DNA of 64,000 nt from Galbibacter sp038433465. Its GTDB lineage: Bacteria > Bacteroidota > Bacteroidia > Flavobacteriales > Flavobacteriaceae. The position numbers and the translations under genes were made by a program. Shown piece by piece: positions 25,071 to 35,430 of this stretch. Position 1 is the first letter of the stretch. Each line of letters starts with the position of its first letter. The stretch covers positions 124,001 to 188,000 of the forward strand of contig NZ_JAESVF010000005.1 in the NCBI RefSeq assembly GCF_038433465.1, in the 5' to 3' direction. The notes under the pieces are model-generated. The model did not search any database, was not told the DNA's origin, and saw only the letters and a list, made by a program, of their open reading frames with translations.

Positions 25071-25835
25071 TTATTTATCAGCAAAAATAACTTCTACATT
25101 ATGGTTTTCTAGTTCTTTAACAAAACTCTCGTCAACGTTAGAGTCTGTTATAATCTTGTCAATCTTATCAAAATTGGAAATAAATGCTAGACCACTTCTT
25201 TTAAATTTAGAAGAATCGGCAACTACAATAACTTCATCCGAAATTTCAATCATGAGTTGGTTTAGGTAGGCTTCTTCAACATGATGTGTGAAAACACCTA
25301 AGCTTGGTTTTATTCCATCAACTCCTAAAAATAGTTTGTTGCAGTATAATTGTTTTAAATTTCTCTCTGCCATTGGCCCAACTAATGACATCGAAAATTC
25401 TTTTAAATAACCACCAGGCATAAAAACCTGTAAGTTTTTGTATTGCGATAAGTTGTTTACGATATCCAAGGCATTACTAATAACCGTAAGATTTTGAATT
25501 TCTGCAAGGTTGTTTGAAATTTCAAAAGTAGTTGTCCCTGAATCTAGAATGATACTTTCGTCTTCACCAATTAGACTCACAGCCTTTTTACCAATTAAGC
25601 GTTTTATATCGAGGTTAATTTTCTTTTTCTCGCTAACAGTTAAAGCAATATTACTCGTTTTAAAAGCACCACCATGGGCTCTAATTAAAAGCTTATTTTT
25701 TTCTAATCTATCCAGATCGTTTCTGATGGTAACCTCACTTACCCCTAGGGCTTTACTAAGGTCGTTTACACTTACTTGACCGTGTTCGTCTAATTCTTTT
25801 AAAATTAAAGATCTTCTTACAGCTGTTTTTTTCAC
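25071..25835 (-). CDS. DeoR/GlpR-family transcriptional repressor
   Basis: The 254-residue protein has an N-terminal winged HTH (about 8-57: 'LKELDEHGQVSVNDLSKALGVSEVTIRNDLDRLE') and a C-terminal sugar-phosphate-sensing domain ('LDSGTTTFEISNNL', 'VFMPGGYLKE', 'LFLGVDGI', 'VVADSSKFKR'). DeoR repressors usually release DNA on binding a phosphorylated sugar. It is divergent from the PhoD-like gene at the head of the polysaccharide locus, with a 216-base AT-rich gap holding TTCGA-type inverted half-sites. It is the only regulator near the locus. Confidence 0.9.
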   Translation of the reverse strand: MKKTAVRRSLILKELDEHGQVSVNDLSKALGVSEVTIRNDLDRLEKNKLLIRAHGGAFKTSNIALTVSEKKKINLDIKRLIGKKAVSLIGEDESIILDSGTTTFEISNNLAEIQNLTVISNALDIVNNLSQYKNLQVFMPGGYLKEFSMSLVGPMAERNLKQLYCNKLFLGVDGIKPSLGVFTHHVEEAYLNQLMIEISDEVIVVADSSKFKRSGLAFISNFDKIDKIITDSNVDESFVKELENHNVEVIFADK

Positions 25836-25928
25836 TATGATTGAATTATGGTCTTGATTTCAATAAATAAAAATAAACAATAATATTTATTTTAAAAAAG
25901 AAATAAAAATAATCCTAAATGTAATAAA

Positions 25929-25982
25929 ATATTTTCGATTTGCAATCATTTTAAAATAAAAAAGAAACAATTCGAAATATTA
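25929..25982. promoter_or_regulatory. candidate operator for the DeoR-type repressor
   Basis: AATATTTTCGATT and, about 27 bases on, AATTCGAAATATT form inverted half-sites around TTCGA in the shared deoR/phoD-like upstream region. DeoR-family sites often contain TTTCG repeats. The region is AT-rich, so chance is possible. Confidence 0.35.
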
Positions 25983-26051
25983 TTTATGTTGTTATGGTGT
26001 TTTTTATAGATATGTTTTTATATTAGTGGCTTTAACAACCAGATTTTAATT

Positions 26052-28661
26052 ATGAATAGGAGAGCGTATCTAAAAACCTTCTCGTTGGGAGCTATTTTAC
26101 CTGCTATTGGTATGTCGAGACCAATTAATACCGAAGTGCTTAATTTTTTTGGTGAAGTGACAGCTGTGAATTTTCAAAGCAATTGGCAGTATTGGTATGA
26201 TATGAAGTGGGTTGGGCCAGAATATTGGGCAAACCGCATGCAAGATTGGGTTATTGAAAACGGAGAAGTAGTATGTACTGCAGTTGGTAAGGATCGAAAT
26301 CTAAACTTGCTCACTATTCAGAAGGGAAAGAATACAGATGACTTTCAAGAGGACGTACAAGTTAAAATACTTTCGGAAGATATAAAAGGTGACAAAGATG
26401 CTTATGTCGGATTTAAAATTGGAGTAAAAGGGCAGTTTGACGATTATCGTTCGGCTTCAGTTTTTGGAAAAGGTTTGGCTATTGGAGTTACTGGGGATGG
26501 ACATCTAATGATTGGAGATGAAATTTTTAAAACCGATTTGAATGGCATTCCAGAAAATTTCAAATTAAAACTTATTGCAAAATATAAAAACGAAGCTTAT
26601 AGCGTAAAACTTATTGTTTTTAATAATGCTTCGGAAGAAATTGCTTCAGCAGAAAACACAATACCGCATACGGATATCAATGGAAACTTCGCCTTGGTAG
26701 TACATTCATCAAATAAAAAGGTAGAGAAAAAGAAGGTGGCTTCGTTTTCAAATTGGAAAATTAATTCTACAGGATTACTTCAGAATGAAGAACAATTGTA
26801 CGGACCAATTTGTTTTGCGCAATATACGTTGCATGGTAAAAAACTAAAACTTACTGCACAGTTAACGCCCTTTGAAAATGTACCAAATCATAAGGTTTTA
26901 CTTCAGTTTAAAAAAGATGGAGTTTGGCAAACTTCCGATTCGCAAACCAATAAAAATGCTGGGAGAGCCAATAATTTTGTAGTTGAAAATTGGAGTGAAA
27001 CAAAAGATATTCCATACAGAGTTTTGGTAGAATTGCCTTTGAAAAATGAAACGCATCAATATTTTTACGACGGAACAATTGCTGTAGAGCCAATAAATGA
27101 AGATGAGGTTACGGCGGGTGTTTTTAGTTGTAATTTTCATTATGGTTTTCCAGATCAAGATGTTTGCGATAATGTAGCCTATTTAAATCCTGATATTATT
27201 CTGTTTTTAGGCGATCAGTTTTATGAAGGAACAGGAGGTTATGGGGTAATGTATGATGGAGATTTTGATGAATTGTGTATTGAATATATAAGAAAATGGG
27301 TGCTTTTTGGATGGTCGTATCGGGAATTGTTTAGGCATAAACCTTGTGCAATTATTCCAGATGATCATGATGTGTACCACGGAAATATCTGGGGTGAAGG
27401 AGGAGAAGTTGCAGATACATCGGGAGGCTATGGTGCATCAGCTCAAGATTCTGGAGGGTATAAAATGAGTCCGGAATGGGTGAATATGGTTCAATTCACA
27501 CAAACAAGTCATTTACCAGATCCTTACGACGACCGACCTGTAAAACAAGGGATAGGTGTTTACTATACGCAATGGAAATATGCAGGGTTGAGTTTTGCCA
27601 TTTTAGAAGACCGAAAGTTTAAATCGGCACCTATGCATGTATTGCCAAAAGAAGCAGATATTTGGAATGGGTGGATTCAAAACGAGAATTTTGATGTTAA
27701 AAAATATAGAGATTTAGATGCGGAACTTTTAGGCGAGCGTCAAGAGAAATTCTTGGAAGATTGGGTGCAAGATTGGAGTGAAAATACGACTATGAAAGTT
27801 GTGTTGTCTCAAACAAATTTAGCAACGGTAGCAACATTGCCCAAGGAAGCAAAAACAGATGCTGTAGTACCTAAACTTAACATTCCGCAAAAGGAAGAAT
27901 ATGTTTTGGGTGATGCGATGACAACAGATATGGATTCCAACGGTTGGCCAGCAAATAAAAGAGATAAAGCTGTTGGAATTATCCGAAAAGCGTTTGCTTT
28001 CCATATTGCGGGCGACCAGCATATGGCGAGTTTTGTGAAATACGGGTTAGAGGAATTTGGCGATAGTGGATATGCTTTTGCTGGTCCAGCACTTAATAAT
28101 ATTTGGCCACGTAGGTTTTGGCCCCCTGTAAATGCATCAGCAATTGAAAAACATTCCTATGATAATCCTGTGTTTTTAGGAGATCATATTGATGGGTTTG
28201 GTAATAAAATTTCGGTTTACGGAGCAGGAAATCCGTATCAAACAAACTTAGAACCTTCGGTTTTGTACAATCGTGCTACTGGCTACGGATTGGTAACTTT
28301 CAATAAAAAAGACAGAAGTATAAAAACGGAATGTTGGCCGAGGTTTGTTGATGTAAAAACTAATCGAGAGGAGCAGTACCCGGGTTGGCCAATAACTGTA
28401 CAGCAATACGATTGTTATTCAAAATCTGAGGAGTATTTTTTGCCAGAAATTAAGATAACTTCTTTTGAAGAAATTCCTTTGGTGAAACTTTACAGTGCAG
28501 ATGAATTGGTTTATGCGTATAGACCTAATTCCGCAAAATTCAGTTTAAAAACTTTTAAGAAGGGAATGCATACAGTTGAATTGTATTTTGAAGTTGAAAA
28601 CAAAACGATTAAGCATCAGTTTAAAGCTTTGAAAGAAAATAAAAAGTCAGTAAAAGTATAA
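26052..28661 (+). CDS. PhoD-like metallophosphatase (alkaline phosphatase D family), Tat-type signal
   Basis: The 869-residue protein begins with a twin-arginine-like signal (N-R-R-A-Y-L-K). A beta-rich N-terminal half of about 350 residues follows, then the PhoD catalytic region: 'LFLGDQFYEG', 'AIIPDDHDVYHGN', 'KVVLSQTNLA' and 'FHIAGDQHMASF'. These hold the metal-binding Asp, Asn and His residues. It is exported by Tat if the signal works. It is the first gene of the polysaccharide locus, 27 bases before a sulfatase. It may remove phosphate from glycans or act on another phosphodiester. Confidence 0.87.
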   Translation: MNRRAYLKTFSLGAILPAIGMSRPINTEVLNFFGEVTAVNFQSNWQYWYDMKWVGPEYWANRMQDWVIENGEVVCTAVGKDRNLNLLTIQKGKNTDDFQEDVQVKILSEDIKGDKDAYVGFKIGVKGQFDDYRSASVFGKGLAIGVTGDGHLMIGDEIFKTDLNGIPENFKLKLIAKYKNEAYSVKLIVFNNASEEIASAENTIPHTDINGNFALVVHSSNKKVEKKKVASFSNWKINSTGLLQNEEQLYGPICFAQYTLHGKKLKLTAQLTPFENVPNHKVLLQFKKDGVWQTSDSQTNKNAGRANNFVVENWSETKDIPYRVLVELPLKNETHQYFYDGTIAVEPINEDEVTAGVFSCNFHYGFPDQDVCDNVAYLNPDIILFLGDQFYEGTGGYGVMYDGDFDELCIEYIRKWVLFGWSYRELFRHKPCAIIPDDHDVYHGNIWGEGGEVADTSGGYGASAQDSGGYKMSPEWVNMVQFTQTSHLPDPYDDRPVKQGIGVYYTQWKYAGLSFAILEDRKFKSAPMHVLPKEADIWNGWIQNENFDVKKYRDLDAELLGERQEKFLEDWVQDWSENTTMKVVLSQTNLATVATLPKEAKTDAVVPKLNIPQKEEYVLGDAMTTDMDSNGWPANKRDKAVGIIRKAFAFHIAGDQHMASFVKYGLEEFGDSGYAFAGPALNNIWPRRFWPPVNASAIEKHSYDNPVFLGDHIDGFGNKISVYGAGNPYQTNLEPSVLYNRATGYGLVTFNKKDRSIKTECWPRFVDVKTNREEQYPGWPITVQQYDCYSKSEEYFLPEIKITSFEEIPLVKLYSADELVYAYRPNSAKFSLKTFKKGMHTVELYFEVENKTIKHQFKALKENKKSVKV

Positions 28662-28688
28662 TTTAATCACAACCAACCATTACTACTT

Positions 28689-30092
28689 ATGAACCTCCCA
28701 AATACCATTCTATTATTTTTTATACTGATATCATCTACTCTTTTTTCAAATGAAAGAGGAGTTAAAAGAGATGATAAAACGCCTCCAAATTTTATTTTAA
28801 TTGTTGCAGATGATTTGGGGTATGGCGATTTAGGGATTACGGGTACAACACAGTTAAAGACACCTAATATTGATAAACTTGCAAAATCGGGTGTGTTTTT
28901 TAAAAACGCCTATGTTTCGGCGCCTGTTTGTAGTCCGTCGAGAGCTGGATTTTTAACAGGGATAAATCAGGTTGAGTTTGGATATGATAATAATTTAGGA
29001 GGAAATCAGCCAGGTTTTGATCCAGAATACAGAGGTTTGCCGATAGATCAAAAAACAATTGCTGATTATTTAAAAGAACTAGGCTACACAACAGGACTAG
29101 TAGGTAAATGGCATTTGGGTTACGAAGATCAATTTTATCCAACTAATAGAGGTTTTGATGAGTTTTGGGGATACAGAGGTGGAAGTCATAGTTATTTTTC
29201 GGGAGTTGATAAAAATGGGAAAGCTACAATTGAATGCAATTATAAAACACCGCAACCAATAACTTATATAACAGATGATAAGGGAGATGAATGTGTAGGT
29301 TTTATAGAAAGACATAAAAAAGAACCGTTCTTTTTGTATGCATCGTTTAATGCACCCCATACCCCAATGCAAGCATTAAAAAAGGATATGGCTCTTTTTG
29401 ATTTTATAGAAGATGAAAAAAGGAGAACCTATGCTGCAATGGTATATCGATTGGATTTAAATGTTGGGAAAATCATAAAAAAGTTAGAAAACGAAAGTTT
29501 ACTAGAAAATACAGTTATTGTTTTTTTAAGTGATAATGGAGGTCCTGTAAAAACAAATGGATCGATAAATGCCCCTTATAATGGAAAAAAAGGAACGCTG
29601 TATGAAGGAGGAATTCATATTCCTTTTATTATGAGTTGGAAAAATAATTTGTCTAAAGGAAAGATTATTTCAACACCAATTACTTCTTTATCAATCGCTC
29701 CTACATTTATTTCGTTAGCAGATTACAATCATAAAATAAACATTAAAGAAACTTTTATATCTCCTGATTTAATATCGGTTGTAAATGGAAATACTTCAAG
29801 AAGTGAGGGAACATCAATGTTTTGGAAGTTTACGATTAGCGCTTCAATACAAGAAAATGGTTGGAAATTAATTAGAATTCCTGATAGGTTACCAATGCTT
29901 TTTAACTTGTCGGAAGATATTTCTGAACAAAATGATGTGGCGCTTCAAAATATAGAGCTTACAAAATCTCTTTTAAAAAAGCTCGGAGAATGGGAAGTTT
30001 CTTTGCCACAGCCCTTATTTATGGAAAATGCAATGTGGAAAAAAGTGCAGTTGCATCAGTACGACGATAAATACCCAATTACACAACCTTAA
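28689..30092 (+). CDS. sulfatase, CSPSR type
   Basis: The 467-residue precursor has a signal peptide ending near TLFSNE. The metal site is 'LIVADDLGYGDLG', the formylglycine motif is C81-S-P-S-R, and 'GKWHLGY' and 'LSDNGGP' complete the active site. It differs clearly from the CTAGR sulfatases at 11-16 kb. The gene follows the PhoD-like gene by 27 bases, so the two are probably cotranscribed. It is expected to remove sulfate from sugars outside the cytoplasm. Confidence 0.92.
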   Translation: MNLPNTILLFFILISSTLFSNERGVKRDDKTPPNFILIVADDLGYGDLGITGTTQLKTPNIDKLAKSGVFFKNAYVSAPVCSPSRAGFLTGINQVEFGYDNNLGGNQPGFDPEYRGLPIDQKTIADYLKELGYTTGLVGKWHLGYEDQFYPTNRGFDEFWGYRGGSHSYFSGVDKNGKATIECNYKTPQPITYITDDKGDECVGFIERHKKEPFFLYASFNAPHTPMQALKKDMALFDFIEDEKRRTYAAMVYRLDLNVGKIIKKLENESLLENTVIVFLSDNGGPVKTNGSINAPYNGKKGTLYEGGIHIPFIMSWKNNLSKGKIISTPITSLSIAPTFISLADYNHKINIKETFISPDLISVVNGNTSRSEGTSMFWKFTISASIQENGWKLIRIPDRLPMLFNLSEDISEQNDVALQNIELTKSLLKKLGEWEVSLPQPLFMENAMWKKVQLHQYDDKYPITQP

Positions 30093-30169
30093 ACTTTCGA
30101 TTTTAACTTTTAGTTTTTATTCTTTATAAATATTAGTGTTTTATGATATTTCTTTCATTTAATATCAAA

Positions 30170-30193
30170 ACGAAATAAAATTTATTTTCGTTT
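30170..30193. promoter_or_regulatory. 24-bp imperfect palindrome upstream of susC
   Basis: AACGAAA and TTTCGTT flank a 10-base AT core; 10 of 12 positions pair. It lies about 100 bases before susC, where an operator would sit. The TTTCG half-sites recall DeoR-family operators and the TTCGA boxes next to the deoR-type gene. Confidence 0.4.
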
Positions 30194-30294
30194 TCCTTGC
30201 ATTACTCAATTGAAATATATAGATTTAACAAAAATTTAAAATATTAGTAAGGTGTACTCTTATTTTATATTCATTTAATCAAACTATTTAACTT

Positions 30295-33200
30295 ATGAGA
30301 AAATTATTAACCTTAGGGCTTTTTCTACTGATTTCAGTGGTAGCATTTGCTCAACAAACTGTGGTTACGGGGACAGTTTTTGACAGTTCTGGGATGCCAG
30401 TTCCAGGTGTTAATGTGCAGCTTAAGGATGCAAAGTCTGGTACGGCTACCGATTTTGATGGGAAGTACGAAATAACGGTAAATTCTTCCGAAACTGCATT
30501 AATGTTTAGTTATGTTGGTTTTTTAACACAAGAGATTGTTGTTGGGGGACGAAGTACTATTAATGTGACATTGGAAGAGGATGTTGCACAATTAGATGAA
30601 GTTGTTGTAGTTGGGTATGGTACTCAAAAGAAAGAAAACTTAACGGGCGCTGTTAGTAGTGTTAAAATGCAAGATGTGCTCGGAGATCGACCAATTGTTA
30701 ACCCTGTAGAATCTTTGCAGGGGATGATTCCAGGGATGCAAGTAACATCTACTTCTGGGCAACCAGGGTCTCAAGGATTAGGTATTCAAATTAGAGGGGC
30801 CACTTCTTTAAACGGAGGAAGCGCTTTAATCTTAATGGATAACGTGCCTGTTAATTTTGGAGATATAAACCCTCAAGATATCGAAACTATTACAGTTTTG
30901 AAAGATGCTGCTGCAGCTTCAATATACGGAGCAAGAGCTGCTTTTGGGGTGGTTTTAATCACTACTAAAAAAGGAAGTAAAAACCAAAAACTGAAATTCA
31001 ACTACTCTGGTACAACAAGTATTAATTATCCTGAAAACCTTCCTACAAAAGCTTCAACGTATGATTTTATCAATGCGTTACAAGATTTTGGTCAAGATAC
31101 TTTTTGGATAGGTCAAGATATCGATACTTGGGTTGATTATTTAGAGGAGTATAAAAATAACCCAGGAGCTTATCCTGAAGGGGTTGCTTATGATGAAAAT
31201 GGGCAGGAATATCCATTAAAGGATACAAGTTTATTAGAAGACTTTTTAGATGAGGGTGGTTTTTCTCAAATTCATAATTTTAGCTTTAATGGTGGAGGAG
31301 AGAACGTTGCTTATCGTGTATCAACTGGATATACTGAGGTTGATGGAATTATGGTGACGGACAATGATAAAACAAAGAAAAACACTGTAAATGCATATTT
31401 AAAAGCAGATCTTTCTTCAAAAATAGCTTCAACATCTAATGTTTTATTTACTGCTACAGATACTAATTTTCCAATTGGAGATTATGGTCGTGCTGTAAAT
31501 TATAGTCCATTTGCTCGAGAAGGCTTTTATACAGACGAAGAGGGAAATGAAACTCCATATTACACCCCAGAAAACCAAGAGCGTTTCGGTGTTTCTACCA
31601 ATAGAAAAACTAGTAATATAAGGTTGTTTCAGAAATTAGAATATAATCCAATTCCAGGACTGAATTTTACTGGGGAGTATACCTACGAACAAAAATATAG
31701 AGATTTTTATAGTGGAGATAATCAGCAGGAATACATTCATCCAGAGTCACTTTCTACTTTTGGAGGTGTTCCAGAATCTACTTTTTATAGAAAAGCGAAT
31801 GACAAAGAGGTTAGTCATTTAATAAATATGTATGGAAGTTACACTAAGTCTTTTGGTAATCATAACTTTAAGTTCTTAGCGGGGATGAATAGAGAAGATG
31901 TTGATTTTGAATATTTCTATATTAGAAAAACAGATTTGATTTCTGTTGATTTACCGTCAATTTCAACTGCAACAGGAGTTTTAGAAGGAGATGATAGTTT
32001 TTATGGGTATGCAACGTTAGGGTACTTTGGAAGACTTAATTATAATTATAAAGAAAAATACTTTATTGAGTTAAATGGTCGTTACGATGGTTCGTCTCGT
32101 TTTGCTGAAGATGATAGATATGGTTTCTTCCCATCAGCTTCCGTTGGTTGGACAGTTACTAAGGAGAATTTCATGAAGAATGTTGGTTTTTTAAATCACC
32201 TACACTTTAGAGGTTCTTATGGAGAAATTGGAAATCAGAATGTAACTAGAGGAGGGTCGCAACAATACTACCCATATTTACCAGAAATTGGTGTAACTAA
32301 TGCTAGTTGGTTGGACGAAAGTACAGGATTAAGATATAGAACATTAGGGCTTCCAGATTTGGTGAGTGCTGGTTTTACATGGGAAACTGTGCGTTCTGCA
32401 AACTTTGGAGTAGATATAAGGATGTTTAAAAATAAATTTTCAGGATCTTTTGATATATACGAACGTAAAACTCTTGATATGATTACTGTTGGGGCTCAGC
32501 TTCCAGCAACTTTAGGGGCTAGTCCACCAGATACGAATGCTGCCGATTTAAAATCTAGTGGATGGGAATTGTCTGTGAATTGGAAAGATAAAATCGGAGA
32601 CTTCTCTTATAATATTGGAGCTACGCTCTCAGATGGACAATCAGAAATTACAAAATTTGATAACCCGGGTGGACTAATCAGTGAGTATTATGCAGGTCAA
32701 CAAATTGGAGAAATTTGGGGGTATGTTTCTGATGGATTCTATACTGTTGATGATTTCGAAGAAGGCACCTTGGACGAAAATTTAATGAATGGAACCTTAA
32801 AAGAGGGTGTTCCAGTTTTTCAAGGAAGAAGTCCAAATCCAGGAGATACAAAGTATAAAGACTTAAATGGTGATGGAATTATATTTTCTGGTGAAGGAAC
32901 TTTAGATGATCCAGGAGATAGACAAGTTATAGGAAACACAACAAGACGTTATCAATACGGTATTTTTGGAGGAGCAAACTTCAAAGGGTTTGATTTTTCA
33001 TTCATCTTAAATGGTGTTGGAAAAAGAGATCTCTGGAGAAATGATCCAATTCGTTTCCCTTTTGTTGGAGAGTTTAATATTATTTATGATCATCAGATGG
33101 ATTATTGGACTCCAGAAAATACCGATGCGTATTTCCCAAGAAACTATGTAAACGGTGGTGTTAACTACGGAAATAGTAGGCTAACACAAACTAAGTATTT

Positions 33201-33432
33201 ATTAGACGGATCTTATTTAAGAATCAAAAACTTAACTTTTGGATATAGTTTACCAAAATCAGTTTTGGATAAAATAAAGATGGATAAAGTTAGAATTTTT
33301 GTAATGGGAGAAAATTTATACTCGTTTGATGACCTTCCTGACGGAATCAATACTGAACTAGCAAATCAAGGTCAAGGGGCAGCGTATCCTTACTTAACAT
33401 CGTATAGTTTAGGGGTTAATATTTCATTTTAG
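30295..33432 (+). CDS. SusC/RagA-family TonB-dependent outer membrane receptor
   Basis: The 1045-residue protein has a signal peptide (MRKLLTLGLFLLISVVAFAQ), then a carboxypeptidase-regulatory-like domain at about 22-95 ('VTGTVFDSSGMPVPGVNV'). A TonB-box-like strand (LDEVVVVGYGTQKK) is followed by the plug ('ESLQGMIPGMQV', 'IQIRGATSL') and a long beta-barrel ending in F. It imports oligosaccharides across the outer membrane with its SusD partner, 20 bases downstream. A 200-base promoter region precedes it. Confidence 0.95.
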   Translation: MRKLLTLGLFLLISVVAFAQQTVVTGTVFDSSGMPVPGVNVQLKDAKSGTATDFDGKYEITVNSSETALMFSYVGFLTQEIVVGGRSTINVTLEEDVAQLDEVVVVGYGTQKKENLTGAVSSVKMQDVLGDRPIVNPVESLQGMIPGMQVTSTSGQPGSQGLGIQIRGATSLNGGSALILMDNVPVNFGDINPQDIETITVLKDAAAASIYGARAAFGVVLITTKKGSKNQKLKFNYSGTTSINYPENLPTKASTYDFINALQDFGQDTFWIGQDIDTWVDYLEEYKNNPGAYPEGVAYDENGQEYPLKDTSLLEDFLDEGGFSQIHNFSFNGGGENVAYRVSTGYTEVDGIMVTDNDKTKKNTVNAYLKADLSSKIASTSNVLFTATDTNFPIGDYGRAVNYSPFAREGFYTDEEGNETPYYTPENQERFGVSTNRKTSNIRLFQKLEYNPIPGLNFTGEYTYEQKYRDFYSGDNQQEYIHPESLSTFGGVPESTFYRKANDKEVSHLINMYGSYTKSFGNHNFKFLAGMNREDVDFEYFYIRKTDLISVDLPSISTATGVLEGDDSFYGYATLGYFGRLNYNYKEKYFIELNGRYDGSSRFAEDDRYGFFPSASVGWTVTKENFMKNVGFLNHLHFRGSYGEIGNQNVTRGGSQQYYPYLPEIGVTNASWLDESTGLRYRTLGLPDLVSAGFTWETVRSANFGVDIRMFKNKFSGSFDIYERKTLDMITVGAQLPATLGASPPDTNAADLKSSGWELSVNWKDKIGDFSYNIGATLSDGQSEITKFDNPGGLISEYYAGQQIGEIWGYVSDGFYTVDDFEEGTLDENLMNGTLKEGVPVFQGRSPNPGDTKYKDLNGDGIIFSGEGTLDDPGDRQVIGNTTRRYQYGIFGGANFKGFDFSFILNGVGKRDLWRNDPIRFPFVGEFNIIYDHQMDYWTPENTDAYFPRNYVNGGVNYGNSRLTQTKYLLDGSYLRIKNLTFGYSLPKSVLDKIKMDKVRIFVMGENLYSFDDLPDGINTELANQGQGAAYPYLTSYSLGVNISF

Positions 33433-33452
33433 TAAAGATAAATTAAGAACAG

Positions 33453-35252
33453 ATGAAAAAAATAAAAATATTATCGATAAGTCTCTTAACCGCAATCACT
33501 TTTGGTTGTAGTGATGACTTTTTAGAAAAATTACCAGAAGATTCTTTAGTAGAAGAAACTGTGTTTACGACCGATAAAAATTTCGAAACTTACTCATGGT
33601 CATTTTATAACGTATTTCCAGGTTATGATAGTAGCGATTGGGATGAAACAGTTGATGCAGAATTGTCAGGAGATCTAATGGTTCGAGGTAGTGGAGCCTT
33701 AGGGAATTCATGGCTTTGGCAAAGAGTAACTGTGCCAGCTTCTACAAGTAGTTGGTCGGGGCCATATGGATACATTAGGCGCGCAAATTTAATGCTAGGG
33801 AATATCGAAGGTAGCGAACTTACCGATGACGAGAAAAGGCATTGGGAAAGTATAGCTCGCTTTTTTAGAGCTTATAATCACTATAAGTTATTGGTGAAGT
33901 ATGGCGAAATTCCATATGTAGATAAGGTGTTGACAGATGCGGATGAAGATGTGTTATTTGGGCCTAAGAATACAAGAGATGAAGTTGCGAGTAAACTTTT
34001 AGAAGATTTAAAATTTGCCGAGCAGAATATTGATGACAGAGCGGCAAATACTGTTGGTGTAGATGTCGTACGCGCAATGATTTCAAGGTTCGGACTTTTT
34101 GAAGGAACATGGCGTAAATACCATGCCTTAGGAGGAGAGCAAACATATTTACAAGCTTCTGCAGATGCTAGTGCAAAATTAATCGCTTCTAATCCTACAT
34201 TACATTCAAAGTATGATGAATTGTTTAATTCTGAATCGCTTAGTGGTGTGAGTGGTGTGTTGCTTTATAAAACTTATTTGTTTGGAGAGTTGACCCATAT
34301 ATTAACTTCAAGACATAGAAATTCTGCAGGATATTGGGATTTAACAAAAAAAGGTGTCGATTTATACCTTTGTAAAGATGGAAAGAACCGATGGGTTAGT
34401 GATATGTTTGATGGGGATGAAGATCCTTACGATGAATTTAGAAATAGAGATGAAAGATTGTATTTTACAACTGTTCCTCCTTTTAAAGTAGAAACAGGTG
34501 GTAGGTCTTCGGAGTGGGATTATACAGATGATCCTGCAGATAGAGAGTACCTTGACATTATGGCAAATTTGTCTGATGATTTACACAAAGGGACTCCAAC
34601 TGCAAACTGGAATGGTTTTGTTATTAAAGAAGAACCGCACTTTAGACTTTCAAACAATGGGCAAGGGTTTAATGTGAGTTATACAGGGTATCGTAGTCAC
34701 AAATATTATAACAATCTAAATACAGGTATTCAAAACCAAGATTTTGCTGATGCTCCAGTTTTTAGAATGGGAGAAGTACTTGTAAATCATGCAGAGGCTA
34801 TGTTCGAATTAGGAAGATTTAATCAAGCAGTTGCAGATGCTACTATTAATAAATTAAGAAAAAGAGGTAATGTAGCAGATTTAAAAGTAGCTTCAATTCC
34901 AGATGATCCAACTAGAGATGCAGATGTTGATGCTGTGCTTTGGGAAATTAGACGTGAGCGAGCAGTGGAGCTTATGCATGAAGGATTTAGATTTAATGAT
35001 ATCAGAAGATGGAAAAAACTTCAAGAATATGGTGCTGAAGAAAAACTTGGTCGTTATGTAAATAACGCTGATTATGGTAATAAATTACCAATTCAAGGTG
35101 GAGCAAGTGCTGGGTATATTTCTCCTTACGGAGTACCTCCAGGAGTTCCAGATTATTACTATTTGTATCCAATTCCTACGGAAGAGTTAGTGCTGAACCC
35201 ACAACTTACTCAAAATCCAGGTTGGCCTTCAAGTGCTGAAGAAGAAGAGTAG
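33453..35252 (+). CDS. SusD/RagB-family surface glycan-binding lipoprotein
   Basis: The 599-residue protein has a lipoprotein signal (LTAITFGC, Cys19) and the SusD TPR-like scaffold ('ARFFRAYNHYKLLVKYGEIPYV', 'RMGEVLVNHAEAMFELG', 'EIRRERAVELMHEGFRFNDIRRWK', 'YLYPIPTEELVLNP'). It forms the lid of the SusC receptor and binds the glycan at the cell surface. A terminator follows at 35272-35318, so susCD is its own unit. Confidence 0.95.
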   Translation: MKKIKILSISLLTAITFGCSDDFLEKLPEDSLVEETVFTTDKNFETYSWSFYNVFPGYDSSDWDETVDAELSGDLMVRGSGALGNSWLWQRVTVPASTSSWSGPYGYIRRANLMLGNIEGSELTDDEKRHWESIARFFRAYNHYKLLVKYGEIPYVDKVLTDADEDVLFGPKNTRDEVASKLLEDLKFAEQNIDDRAANTVGVDVVRAMISRFGLFEGTWRKYHALGGEQTYLQASADASAKLIASNPTLHSKYDELFNSESLSGVSGVLLYKTYLFGELTHILTSRHRNSAGYWDLTKKGVDLYLCKDGKNRWVSDMFDGDEDPYDEFRNRDERLYFTTVPPFKVETGGRSSEWDYTDDPADREYLDIMANLSDDLHKGTPTANWNGFVIKEEPHFRLSNNGQGFNVSYTGYRSHKYYNNLNTGIQNQDFADAPVFRMGEVLVNHAEAMFELGRFNQAVADATINKLRKRGNVADLKVASIPDDPTRDADVDAVLWEIRRERAVELMHEGFRFNDIRRWKKLQEYGAEEKLGRYVNNADYGNKLPIQGGASAGYISPYGVPPGVPDYYYLYPIPTEELVLNPQLTQNPGWPSSAEEEE

Positions 35253-35271
35253 AAATATTTTAATTTGAAAT

Positions 35272-35318
35272 AAAAAGCAGAAGTAGACCTCTTAAATAGT
35301 TGTTAACTTCTGCTTTTT
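35272..35318 (+). terminator. terminator after susD
   Basis: AAAAAGCAGAAGT and ACTTCTGCTTTTT pair across a 21-base loop. Confidence 0.75.
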
Positions 35319-35430
35319 CAATTTATACGTAAAAGAAGAAAATTTTGTTAGAACTTTTAAGATAATCTATTTAATAAAAGTCAAATAAAACAGTACCTTA
35401 AACCACCCATAGAAATTTATATTTTTTAAA

